This document shows, piece after piece, positions 24,570-37,495 of a stretch of 62,000 bases of DNA. Location: the NCBI GenBank assembly GCA_009760855.2, contig WPIO01000003.1, positions 13,195,001 through 13,257,000 on the forward strand, written 5' to 3'. Source of the DNA: Cristatella mucedo (Eukaryota; Bryozoa; Phylactolaemata; Cristatellidae). Numbering within the stretch: position 1 is the stretch's first letter; every line of letters starts with the position of its first letter. Both the position numbers and the translations under genes were made by a program. The notes beneath the pieces are model-generated. The model was not told where the DNA came from, searched no databases, and saw nothing but the letters and a program-made list of their open reading frames with translations.

Positions 24570-27500
24570 TGCGAATGCAGGATTATAGGATTATATATAC
24601 TTGCATATGCTGCATGCAAGTGCGCGTGGGTGTGCGCTAGCATAAGCGGGCATGTGCGTGCTGTTACATACTCATACGGGCATGCTATGTTGTCGTAAGT
24701 AGAGCCCCCCCGAAGGCTTCGGAAATCATCTCAACAAGCGAATACTGCACTACAGCTACCTTCAGGTTTTGAGGCCGTCAGTCGCGGTTGCGACTGAGCA
24801 TAGACGCCGGCCGGGCTGGACATTAAATTCACGGAAGAGGAGCTCTCGCTGCTGTGGCTGTTTGAAGCGAAACCAAATCTTGTCCATAGCGAAATGTTGG
24901 CGAAAGGTTCGGTCCGCCTTTTTCTCGAAGGTTGAGGCCTATAAACCCAGCCTGAAAGTGAATCACGAACCCCAGTGATCGGTGCCGCTCGGAGATCTTG
25001 GCGCACGTAGCCACTCGAACTCGCGCGGAGGTGACTCGCGAGAGGAAGTAGCAGGATTCTCGGCACCGCTGCGGTGCCGACCTCGAACCTGCTGCCGTGT
25101 CAAAGTGAAGAGGTGAAGGAAGCCCTCGGGGAGACGTCAAGCGTATTCGCCCAACGTGACCTTACGAGTAGGTGCCTCTGCGTCAAGGAGTTTCGACGGG
25201 ACCGACGCGGTGCGCACGAGCGTTGTGCACACTTCCGGCAGTAAGTGGAGTGCAGGGGGCAGGTGGGGGGGGGAAGGGGGTGGCAAAGGGATGGGCTTGG
25301 CGTCTTTCGAAGACTTTCGGACGCTGCGCCCTCACCTGGATGGTCTACTTTGTGCTTGTTCTTGATGCGCTCAGCTTCTTCGTAGAAGGGCTTTTTCTGC
25401 TCGTTGTTGAGCTCGTTCCACACCTGACCGAGACGCACGCTGATCTCGGCATTGTTGGCATTGGGCAGCTGAGCGGCCAGCTTTGGCCGGTACATTCTGG
25501 CCCAAACCATAAACGCGTTCATCGGCCTCTTTACGTTCCCGCTTCGGTTGACATTACTGGCACCCGGCGTTCGGTACACCATGTTGGTGCCTGCTCAGGG
25601 AAGGAGAAAACAGGCAATGAATCGGCGCTTATTTGGACCAGCAGCGCGCCGGAAAGACTTCGGATGGCCGCAGTTAAAGCAAACGTGACACCGCAGAGGC
25701 GCTCAGCGCACTAACCAGTCAGAAGCAGCAGCACGCAGAGCGCCTAGTGCTATACCGCGTCACAGTTTCATGTGCTGGTCCCAGTTTTCAGTGCTGGTCA
25801 CAGTTTCATGCGATAAGTTTTTGCTGCAACGCGACCATCCGCCTTCGAAGACTTCGTTCATGCAGCCGTGCGTACCGTGTTAGCAGCCGCCGCTTTCTAT
25901 TTAAACTTGGATGAATCACACTTAATGTAGTTTTATGATTTATCGTGGGTTTATGGACTATTGAGTTTGTTGTATTGATTATGAGTTAGTGTTTGGACTG
26001 AGGGTTTGTTACAGACTTGAGAGAAGTGGCAGTGAGAACGAGGGCATAGGAGAGGACTGTCGTAACCCGTCGCACTGCGAGTTCAAATTCAGAGCCGTTT
26101 TCGGACGTGAAGGTGTTTTTGCACCGTCGCCTGCTTGCTGTTGGAGCATCAAACAACACGCAATCTTTACGACTATCAAAGAATTTTATTCTGTAACGGT
26201 AAATGTAAAAAAAATATGTATAAGTGGTACTGTTGAATCAGCTATCTTTTAAATTTACCGCTAGAGAACATTATACATATATATATATATATACTTATAA
26301 ATATATAATATATATATATATATACATATATATATACTATAAAGGCAGAATAGCCTACTGCGATGCGGCTTGCACTTGGAAATCTTGCATTTCCCGGACA
26401 CGAGTCAAACGCGCGACCTGGGTCGTGTAGCACTCTGCCCCTGGGCCATGAGCTCAAGACTGCTGCTTACAATGAGGAGCTGTCGCCGCCGATGTGCACC
26501 CTGCCGGATGCGAGCCGAGAGATTTTCGGAAGACTGCTATGCTATGCCCGCGATCGCTTCCAACCAAAGGGCAGCGAACTGAAGTGGCGGCAGCGACATA
26601 GACGGAGCGTTACCCGAGGGCGACCGTGACTTAAACTCGGTGTGACGTCAGACGGTCGCCTCCGAGGTCTCGTCAAGTAAAACTGCGCCCAGTTTGCGGT
26701 GCAGCCAGACGGTGGCCGCGTGCGCTGCGGCTGGTTTCGCTGCATTGTTCTCCTCGCTTTTGAGACAGTGCCGTTTAAGATAAAGCGACCGCGGCTCTCA
26801 TCAGGGGACCGAGTGCAGTCATACTGTTTTCTTGAAATGTAGTCGCCCGATAATTTCGCCTCTGCTCGGGGCCGTAGCGCAGCCGGCGACAAAGCTCGAA
26901 CAGACTAGAACGTTCGCTGACATGTCGCCTATAGTCCAACCGTAAGTGACACGCGGCGATAGTAGTAAATACGAGAGCTTATCGGGGTTTGCATAGAACT
27001 TCCTCCTCAGTCGGTTGTCGAGATAACTCGCCGCCAAGCCATTGACCGCGATAGCGTCATGGGATAAATGCACCATTAGGTGCCGGAAGACGGTCGCGCT
27101 GGCGTCATTAGCTAAGGCGACACCAGTGCGACCGTCGTACAGCAAATTCCATGCCTGCCAATGCTTTTCGCGCCATTGGGCCTCGCATGCCTCTTGAGTC
27201 CTTCGCAAGCACGTGGTGGGGGTGTCGGTGGGGGGAGAGCGGCGATCAGTCGGTCACCTGCTGCCGCTGCCGTGTGAACAGCCGTAGATAACAAAATGCC
27301 TTTCATATTTCAAGGAACCGGACACGCAGTCGTTTTTCAGCGCTGGTGCTGCCGGGCGTGTACACAGTATCTGGTTCGGTACACAGTATCTGGTTTCTAC
27401 GCGGCCACGACGACCGGAATGTCACTACCCTAGCTCTGCTAGATCTGTCTGCTGCCTTCGACACCATTGATCACGAGGTTCTGCTTGAACGATTGAGAAC

Positions 27501-30500
27501 AAAGATCGGTCTGGCAGACGAAGCACTGGCGTGGTTTAAATCGTACTTGCCTGATCGAGTTCAATCCGTGTCGTGTGGGGGTCAGGTCTCACAAACGAGA
27601 AGGGTCACCTGTGGAGTCCCTCAAGGGTCCGTACTCGGCCCCTTGCTGTTCTCTATTTATACACAACCTCTGGGAAAAGTCATTAAGGCCCATGGAATAA
27701 GATATCACTTCTATGCCGACGACACTCAGTTGTATTTGTCATTCAAACCATCGGAATCTGCTGCAGCAACTGAGAAACTGAATGCTTGCCTTGTTGATAT
27801 TCGATCCTGGATGTCGGAAAACTTCCTGAAATTAAATGATGATAACACCGAACTGCTGCTCATAGGATACCCTCAGCGTGTGGCTGGATTAAAAGGCTTT
27901 GTTCTTCTAATGGGTAATGCTATTGTGCGACCATCACCACATGGTCGAAATTTAGGTGTAGTTTTCGACAGCTGCCTCAATTTTAAAAGCTTCATTCAGA
28001 AGACTGCTTCTGCAGCTAACCATCACGTCCAATCCCTATTCAAGATTAGGAGCTGTCTCCCACAGTTGCTTGTAAAAAATTTAACTAGCTCCTTAGTTCT
28101 GTCTCGGCTTGATTATTGCAATTCCTTATTGGCTGGGCTGCCAAAGAAAGCTATTAGGCCACTGCAGCTATGAATATGCAGACTATGAATATGGCTGCAA
28201 GGCTAGTCTTCAAGTCCTACAGGTTTGAGCACGTGTCTCCTTTGCTAAAAGAGCTAGAATGGATGCCGGTTGAGCAGCGGTTCCAGAGCAAAACTCTTAC
28301 GCTGACCCACAAGGCCCGCCACGGCTTGGCTCCTTCGTACCTAGCTGAACTGCTGCATCAGTTTCAGCCTGTTCGCGCCCTCAGGTCCTATGTCGACAAT
28401 AAATTAGCTGTTCCTTTCCTCCGCTTAAAGACCATTGGCGACAGAAGCTTGAGCTCTGCAGGTCCTAGACTGTGGAACTCGCTTCCACAATTCTTACGCA
28501 ACGACAACTAATCTCCTCTGCCGACTATGGCTCACCCTTTTCAGCGGTCCTGAGTTGCTACTTCCATGCCACTCACTACCTCAACTGCTCTCCTGACTCT
28601 GCTATGCTTCCCACTTTCTCTGTGTTGCATGAGACGAAGTCTGTTGGCTACCGAATGCGTACCGAAAGCCGCTTAGGCTGTGAGTGCGCTATACAAAACT
28701 CTCCTGCGTAACACCCACGTGGTCTTGACTTTGTGGAGTTACAGACGGAGATACATTACATCTGTTAATGCGAGAGACGTTTGGAGTGAACTCAGCATCA
28801 GACACTGGCGCTCGCGCGGGCAGCGCTAGAGTCTGACGCACCAATGTCCGGCTGATCACTCCGGAGCAGAAGGAGGAGGAGGATGAGGAGGAGGAGAGAA
28901 GGCAAACTTCTTTATGCTTATGCAGCGTCAAAGAAGTGATCGGCAACGTCGTCGTGCCAGAGGTGAAGTCGGGCCAGAGGTGAAGTCGTGCCAGAGGTGA
29001 AGTCGTGCCAGAGGTGAAGTCGGGCCAGAGGTGAAGTCGGGCCAGAGGTGAAGTCGGGCCAGAGGTGAAGTCGTGCCAGAGGTGAAGTCGGGCCAGAGGT
29101 GAAGTCGGGCCAGAGGTGAAGTCGGGCCAGAGGTGAAGTCGGGCCAGAGGTGAAGTCGGGCCAGAGCAGCCATGTCAGTGTACCGATAAATGAATAGAGT
29201 ACGGCGCGCTCGCAATATTTGCAAGAAAGCACGATACTTTCAAAGATTGTTTAGCGGTATACATCGGAAGACGCGGTATGAGATGCGGTATGCGCACACT
29301 CATTGGTCGATGCTTGCTCGTCACTTCCATAGTGTAGCCGTCTTACCCGGAGGAATCAAGCAAGTATGGTCGTGGCTTAGAAAAGGAGTAATAGCTTGTT
29401 TAATTTGTAAACTCATCTTAGTTCGTGGCCGGTACCCATTGATCAATTTCTGGCACTAGCAAGGTTGTACGCTACATGCAAAGCTGATCGACATAGGCTA
29501 TCATCTTCGGAGTAGTTCTATCTAGAATCTGAATATGTTTCGTAATGTTTCGTAATGGTTTGAAGAGAAATCAACAATCATTTTCAGTTGGAAATTCGCG
29601 TCAGTGGCTCTATGAAGATGACCTATTCGGTAAAGACTGTGCAGCGTGAGCCAAGGGCGACACTTTTAAATGAAACTTGGTGCAACCACTGAAATGATAG
29701 CTCAGAAGATGCTATAAAAACTCAGGTCACAGCTGCAGGCCAAAGCAAACCTCGGTGGTGGGGGCTTACAGCTAGCATGCGACATTCGCACCTGGAAGGC
29801 AGCAAATTCTCTCAAATTTAATATTAAAATATTAAATATATATAAATATAATATATATTAAAAAACAACTTACAAGCAATGGGAAAACCTGATACTACTA
29901 AAAAATTGGAAAGCCTATTCCTCAAAATGGACTCCAACAGCAAGACTCTTGTACCACCTGCACAAAATATGAGTCTCCAGTTCCAAAGCTAACTTTCATT
30001 AGATGACCAAATCAGCTCCATAATCGAGTGTGCCTACTTTTAGCTAAGTAACATCGGTAGAATTCGGTCGTTCTTGGACAGAGATATCCTAGTTTGTCCT
30101 TGCGTTGCAAAATCCAGCCTTTACTTCAGTTACTCACTACTTTCAGGGCTTCGGCCAACACAATAAGGTCATTACAGTTACAGTCGCCCCTCTTTTATCG
30201 CACTTAATCGGTTCCATATTCTACCGCTATAAGGGAATTTCTGTGAAGTATAATTCTGTATTTATAAATTGAATATTTTCATAGAACATAGAAAAAACTG
30301 TTTAAAACCCTCTAAATGTGGCTTATAACATTATTAAAGCCCTATGGACATGAAATAACACCCCTTTGGTCACTATTGCACTTAGATTACCCAACATAGA
30401 AGCGTTTGTGAGAGAAATGAAACGAACTGGCGTGAGGCAGAGCCAATTAGTGGCCAGGATAGGAGGAGGATAGGATAGCCAATCAGTGAACAGCACGCTC

Positions 30501-32179
30501 TGATTGCCTTGGTTCCGCCACAACCGATTTTTTGGAAAAAAGTTCTTGCCCACACGCAAGGAGCGGTCGAGCGGGTGCACCTGGCGTTGAAGGATTTGTC
30601 GGGCTTGCTCGAATACATAGGCCTATGTGCCTCACTTTGATGTCACTTCATTGCCTAGCTCCAGCCTACCTATCCGAACCGCTTCCCAGTCAGTCTAGGC
30701 ATCCTAGCATGCGCTCTTCTGACTCAAAGTTGTTTAGCTAAGCTGTGAACCGACATAAAGTCGTTTGGTTATGTGCCTTTAGCTCGTATAATCCCAAAGT
30801 CTGAAACGCACTCCCGACTGACGTCACGACATCCCCTGACTTGCCATTTAAAAAAGAAGCTAAAATGGGTCTTCGTGAATTGTTCTTTGCGTGCTTGTGC
30901 CTGCTGACACTGCATGTTGTCATTAAATAGTTGACGTGCTTCATATATAGCACGAGTCAAGTGCCTGGAAAGAGATTTACTTATCTGAGGGAGCTATATA
31001 CTATTTTTATTATAATTATCATTATTACTAATATAATTATGCCGCATTTGCAATGAGCCATAATAGACTGTCGTGGCACAGCGAGCGTATATATTGCTTC
31101 TGGTGAGCTTTGCGAACTAAGCGCGACAGCTCGCTCGGAAGCGGAGAGACGGCGCGCAGTAAGGTGCGCGCGCGCACGCGACGCAGCTACTGTCTGGAAG
31201 CAGCTAGGGCGAGGCGTAGCGCGCTCTCTGAGGAATGAGCCGGAACAGGCAGAGCCGGTTCGTCCTTTTTTTAATATTTTATTTTATCCGCTAATACTCG
31301 CCAAGATGGACGCACGTAGACTGACCGTACTGCTCCGCTAGACACCACGAGACGGCCGGCGCCGACGGGCTCGGCGTGCATCCGCGCGCGCGCGCTCAAC
31401 TGCGCTCAACTTCGCCCAGTCAAGTCTCGCTCGGCTCTCCCCCTCCCCGGCCCCGCACGCGACGGTCGCGCGCTCGGCAAAGCAGACGGCGCAGTGTCGC
31501 GCGAGAACGCGTGGCCAGCGCGCGGCTCACGCGCGATCGAGCGTTTGACAGCGGACAGACCCAGAGAGGGCGGACGTACCGTTCCATTTACCTGGTAGGA
31601 CATTCGACGGCGACGAGTCGGAGCCGAGATGCGATAAAATGCTAGAGCACGACGAGTAGACGCCGCCGCCTCCGCTGCCGTCCGCCGCCGGAGGCGCGCC
31701 CGAGGCCGCCGGGGGCAGGGTCCTCGCCAAGCTCAGCGTAAACAGCGGCTTCTGCTGAACGCCGCCGCTCGCGCCGCTCGACGCCGCCGCCGCCGGCACG
31801 GCGGCTATGCGAATGGGCGGCGCTGCGACCATGGCGCTCGAGCTTCCGCCGCCGCCGCCTGCAGCCTTGACCGTGATCTCGCCGACTTTCGGATACTGCC
31901 GGCCGTCGGACGGTGGCGGCGGCGCCGCGGTGCAGTGCGAGCCGCTGCTCGCCAGTCTCAGCTCGAAGGCGGCAGCGCCGCGGCCCGCGGACTCCAGCGA
32001 CCCAAGCACCACCGCTCCCGGGGCGGCCAAAACTATCGTCGCCGCCGACGCCGCTGTGGCGGCGGCGGTCTTCGGATCTGCGGCTGGGCCCGGCGAGAGT
32101 GGCGATGGTGCGTCCGCTGTGTCGTCACTCTCCGAGTTAGACCAGGTCACCGGCGCGAACTTGTCGCAGGCGATTTTAT
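19020..32179 (-). CDS. SOX30: SOX30 (SoxH) HMG-box transcription factor, at least 7 exons
   Basis: Exons: 32179-31592, 25590-25336, 24951-24760, 21892-21712, 20059-19887, 19804-19672 and 19590-19020. Every phase agrees and 696 residues are encoded. The initiator must come from an exon upstream of 32179, since this exon opens at an acceptor (cttttcag) with no early ATG. The HMG box ([38 protein letters not shown]) is followed across an intron by [14 protein letters not shown], the SoxH-specific extension recalled from SOX30. The first exon is Ala/Gly/Pro-rich. The tail is Ser/Pro/Gln-rich and ends KKRRKV, a classical nuclear-localisation sequence. SOX30 is a nuclear DNA-binding regulator associated with male germ cells in vertebrates. 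The 6-kb intron after the first seen exon holds a LINE-2 copy and a minisatellite. Confidence 0.87.
20545..20695 (-). mobile_element. SINE-2 copy in or upstream of SOX30 intron sequence
   Basis: Matches the SINE-2 pattern: atatagcggcagataagcc, gggtagtaaaagattgccc, caacccacgacctggatc. Degraded tRNA-like head. Confidence 0.6.
21900..24450. other. GC-rich intron of SOX30 with no supported exon
   Basis: The intron between SOX30 exons 24951-24760 and 21892-21712 includes CpG-rich DNA (about 22850-24450) with ORFs on both strands. I found no pair of splice sites that keeps phase and no domain, so I leave it unassigned. A CpG island or alternative promoter is possible. Confidence 0.4.
24530..24566. 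repeat. (TA)n microsatellite
   Basis: Alternating TA run inside the SOX30 intron, preceded by repeated tataagtata units from about 24450. Confidence 0.9.
24760..24951 (-). other. SOX30: SOX30 exon with the post-HMG SoxH motif
   Basis: A 192-nt exon (acceptor cactttcag, donor GAAG|GTAGCT) starting [12 protein letters not shown], followed by a Ser-rich segment. The GWVYxPxPxxKR motif directly after the HMG box is what assigns this gene to SOX30. Confidence 0.85.
25336..25590 (-). other. SOX30: SOX30 HMG-box exon
   Basis: A 255-nt exon between acceptor ccctgagcag and donor CCAG|GTGAGG. It encodes the complete HMG box. The asparagine-rich [10 protein letters not shown] core is typical of SoxH rather than the SoxB/E/F boxes. 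Confidence 0.9.
26270..26342. repeat. AT-rich simple repeat (tatata)
   Basis: Imperfect TA repeats with an inverted character (atatatata...tatatatat). It lies in the large SOX30 intron, just before a tRNA-like SINE remnant. Confidence 0.85.
26343..26465. mobile_element. tRNA-like SINE remnant
   Basis: Contains gagtcaaacgcgcgacctgggtcgtgtagcactctgcccctgggcc, like a reverse tRNA head (B-box region and D-arm). The family is uncertain. Confidence 0.4.
26819..27208 (-). other. Unassigned ORF inside the large SOX30 intron
   Basis: A 129-codon open frame with protein-like composition ([37 protein letters not shown]). I do not recognise the family. A possible acceptor (actcaagag) and donor (TTACG|GTTGGA) border the most protein-like part, about 27190-26940. 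It could be a nested gene exon, an alternative SOX30 exon or chance in GC-rich DNA. Confidence 0.3.
27346..28775 (+). mobile_element. LINE-2 family copy (CR1/L2-like), 5' truncated
   Basis: One 275-codon frame carries the reverse transcriptase: [46 protein letters not shown] and [15 protein letters not shown]. After a break near 28170 the C-terminal part continues ([29 protein letters not shown]). The 3' UTR ends with an acatt-type repeat. The RT palm motifs are intact, but the element lacks its 5' part and has a frame break. It is in the SOX30 intron, opposite in strand to the gene. Confidence 0.88.
28955..29166. repeat. Minisatellite, 17-bp unit, about 12.5 copies
   Basis: Tandem copies of ccagaggtgaagtcggg with G/T variants (gggcc or gtgcc). 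Because 17 is not a multiple of three, all frames are open through it and produce spurious repeat ORFs on the minus strand. Confidence 0.95.
29167..29879. other. Intron DNA; nothing recognised
   Basis: Unique-looking sequence with an AT-rich run near 29818-29870. No gene or clear repeat. Confidence 0.45.
29880..31020 (+). mobile_element. Decayed LINE-1 copy with an internal foreign segment
   Basis: The segment 29880-30180 matches the LINE-1 region around SLDDHISS...ARLDFCNSLL with many lesions. The segment 30635-31020 matches the 3' part and tail (gtgcctggaaagagatttacttatctgagggagctatata). Bases 30181-30634 do not match LINE-1 and look inserted or rearranged. Confidence 0.6.
31100..31591. 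other. CpG-rich DNA in the SOX30 intron
   Basis: Very GC- and CpG-rich, directly after the donor of the first seen SOX30 exon. It is probably part of the CpG island around the gene's 5' end. Confidence 0.45.
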
Positions 32180-32979
32180 CTGAAAAGCGTAGATGAGAAA
32201 GAGCGGCAGCGCTTCGCTCTCCGTCGCCTCTCTCGGCGATTCGTCGTAAGCTCGCCGACTGCGAGCGCGAACTGGCGGTCGTGGCGTGTCGGCGAAAGCT
32301 CGCATGCGGAGCGGCGGCGGCGACGGAGTCAAGGTAATCAGAAACTGTAGCGGCGACAATCCTTTCTCGCGAGGAGAGCGACCGAACGCTGTCGGGGTCG
32401 ATTCAATTGCTACTTCGGGTACGCTAGGATGGCGCCACGTCGTATGCTCGCAGCTTGCCGAGCCTCGCCTGAGGCAGACGCCTTGCAGAGGGCGAGAGTC
32501 CTCCGCTGTGGCTTCTGTGTACGCGGCGGGCGTGTGCAGGGGTTGAGAAAAGTTGGAGGGGGATGGAAGGCTGCAGGTGCGAGCGAAGCGGCGGGATAAG
32601 GGAGCGTGAAATCTCTGAACGAGTGACAGAAACCGCGAGTGGCGAGAAATAGCAATAAACTCTGTGCGTCACAAGGAGCACTGAACTCCTAGCGAGAAGC
32701 GCTAATAGCCTACACCTGCGCTGCACCCTCGAGTTGGACCAACGGCGGAGCTGTTGCACGCTCGCTTTTGGCCGCGGCTAGTTGCTAAATGCTAGAAGGT
32801 TCGAGCAGTGCATTCACTTCTACAGTGCGCCCAGCCCCAGCTTACACGCTCGGTAGCTATATCGTAAGACCCAGGAAAACGCAGATGGTGCATTCTAATT
32901 AACCACCGAGTTATTCATCCTAACTACCCAAAACGTGTCGCGAGACCCAATGCGAAATGGTCTTTGGAGGGACTGGCAC

Positions 32980-32980
<1 letters not shown>
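32180..32980. promoter_or_regulatory. Presumed 5' region of SOX30
   Basis: The exon ending at 31592 opens at an acceptor, so an upstream first exon is expected here or further right. The sequence is CpG-rich to about 32360. I could not choose a start codon with confidence. Confidence 0.35.
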
Positions 32981-35186
<2,206 letters not shown>

Positions 35187-35339
35187 ATGAACACGATAAG
35201 CCGCTTTTTCAAGCGTCAAGTATGTGCGGCGGTTACCTAGCTCTAATTGCTTTACTCCCACAGCGCACGTCTTTGGTTACTTTTTTTTTATTTGGTAGGC
35301 TTGTCGTCGCACTTATATTGAGATGGTAGTCGGATCGAC

Positions 35340-35480
35340 GCCTGCCGCATAGATTGAGCATGCTGCAATACATAATTCGATCATGCTTCCTGTGAAGCAA
35401 ATTTTAGTGCCTAGTAAGAGATTCAAAGTTCTCTTAGGGCGCTACACAAATGCATTATTATAAATGGTTATTATTATTAT
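35340..35480 (+). mobile_element. LINE-1 3' end fragment
   Basis: gtgcctagtaagagattcaaagttctcttagggcgctacacaaatg followed by attattata repeats. Confidence 0.65.
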
Positions 35481-35519
35481 AAAAATTGCGTATCAACCCA
35501 CCAAACAAAGGCAGTGTCA

Positions 35520-35660
35520 CTACTTGCCCATAGTCGACATCTTGGAGAACAATTTCTTTCTTATTATCACCGTCACGGATGGTACCGAGAAAGCCGGCGG
35601 AGCTGACAATGAGCAATCCAACAGCGTACATAAGTCTTCCTTGTCTTGCAGTCCTACGAA
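35520..35660 (-). other. Unassigned exon-like ORF with a hydrophobic segment
   Basis: After the acceptor-like ttgcttttcgtag an open frame reads ARQGRLMYAVGLLIVSSAG, then FLGTIRDGDNKKEIVLQDVD, with a GT after GQ. The hydrophobic helix followed by a charged segment looks protein-like. No flanking exon was found and I do not recognise the family. Confidence 0.3.
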
Positions 35661-35849
35661 AAGCAAGTTCTTTTTTCTGTTCTTACACGAAGCTGTCTGC
35701 AGATTCAAGATGGCACTCGGGCTTTGAGAGAGCTTAGAATAAATCGTGCACGAAATACGCTAATATTCTGCTAATGTATAGAAGGCCGATGAGTTTGTTA
35801 ATTGAAGCTCTTGAGGCAGAACCTTTAATTTATTTCGCCCTCGAGGGTG

Positions 35850-35939
35850 TAATTTAATATATCTCCGTCTGTAACATCACAAAGCCACAAAGACTTTGTG
35901 GATGTTACGCAAGAGAGTTATATATATATATATACATAC

Positions 35940-35985
<46 letters not shown>

Positions 35986-36960
35986 CGCACTCACACCCTA
36001 AGCGGCTTTCAGTACGCATTCGGTAGCCAACAGACTTCATCTCACGCAACAAAGAGAAAGTGGGAAGCATAGCAGAGTCAAGAGAGCAGTTGAGGTAGTG
36101 AGTGGCATGGATAGTTAAAGCTTCTGTCACCAACGGTCTTCAAGCGGAAGAATCGAACAGCTAATTTATTGTCTCCACAGGATCTGAGGGCGCGAACAGG
36201 CTGAGACTGGTGCAGGAGTTCAGCTAGGTATGGAGGAGCCAAGCCGTGGCGGGCTTTGGTGGGTCAGCGTAAGAACTTTGCTCTGTATCCGTTTATCAAC
36301 CGGCAGCCATCCTAGGTCTTTTAGCAAAGGAGACACGTGGTCACGCCTCAGAGACTTGAAAACTAGCTTTGCAGCCATATTCATAGCCATTTTTAATGAC
36401 CTAGTCGCCTTTTTTGGTAGCCCTGCCAAAAGGGAATTACAATAATCAAGCCGAAACAGGACTAAGGAGCTAATTAAATTTCTTGCAAGCCACCGTGGAA
36501 GGCAGCCCCTTATCTTAGATAGGGATCTGACGGGATGGCTGGCTGTAGAAGCAGTCTTCTGAATGCTTTTAAAATTCAGGCAGCTGTCGAAAATGACACC
36601 TAAATGTCATGCACAAGGTGGTGGTTGCACAACAGCATCGGCTATTAGAAGAGCAAACAATGCCTTCTAGTATAGCCACTAGCTTGGGGTGCCCTATGAG
36701 TAGCAGTTCAGTTTTATCGTCATTTAGTTTAAAGAAATTTTCCGACATCTAGGATCGAATGTCGGCAAGGCAAGCAATCAGTTTATCAGTTGATGCAGCA
36801 GACTCAGACGGCTTGAATGACAGATACAGCTTGAGCATCGTTGGCATAAAAGAGATCTTATTTCATAGGCCCTAGTCACTTTTCTCATAGGTTGAGTATA
36901 AATGGAGAACAGTAAGGGATCGAGGAGGGCGTAGGTGTGCACGTTTCTTCTGCGACCGCC
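35850..36960 (-). mobile_element. LINE-2 copy with a (TA)n expansion in its 3' UTR
   Basis: On the minus strand it carries the blocks FFKLNDDKTELLLIG-like, [23 protein letters not shown] and HVSPLLKDLGWLPVDKR, and the 3' UTR. The 3' UTR TGTATAGCGC segment is expanded to a TA microsatellite at about 35919-35984. Truncated and frame-shifted. Confidence 0.8.
35919..35984. repeat. (TA)n microsatellite inside LINE-2
   Basis: TA/CATA repeats lie between gagagt and agcgcactcac, precisely where other LINE-2 copies read ttttgtat. Confidence 0.9.
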
Positions 36961-37369
36961 TTTCATTTAGGTCAAGTCAGAGCCAAAAACTGGCCGGCTC
37001 TTAGTAGCTGTAGTTACGCAGGTATAACAGGCAGCTCATTACCATATGAGTTACTGACGCTTTTATTAGAACAGCGGTTGAGAGACAGCGGGCGACGATT
37101 TAATTGCAGAGGCTTCACATTTGGCGAGTTAAAGTGGCCAGGATGTGCATTACTGTTGCCGTGAAACCCGACTGCACCAGTTTAAACTGAATAACGATTG
37201 GTGCTAACCAGTTTGAAAACACTACCAATATAGAGCACAATTGTGCAACATTGCTAGGTTGATAAAAGAGTCCCAGTTCTTAACTCGTGATCGAATCACG
37301 TGGCGCCTAGTTTTAAAAGGTGGCCTACACATTGACACATTCCATATCCCCTATAACCATGTCATGCTT

Positions 37370-37495
37370 GTTGACATTGTGCATGTTACCATGTATCCAT
37401 TCGATCATGCTTCCTTGACAGCATATGAAAAGTGACTAAAAAGAGATTACGCTCTCCGAGGGCGCTTTTAAAATGTATTATTATTATTATTAGCT
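37370..37495 (+). mobile_element. LINE-1 3' end fragment
   Basis: ccattcgatcatgcttccttgacagcatatg, then agagattacgctctccgagggcgcttttaaaatg and attatt repeats, as in other family tails. Confidence 0.68.

Noticed and set aside
28918-29232. Repeat proteins with [13 protein letters not shown] units
   Set aside because: The 17-bp minisatellite is open in every frame; no start, splice or family support.
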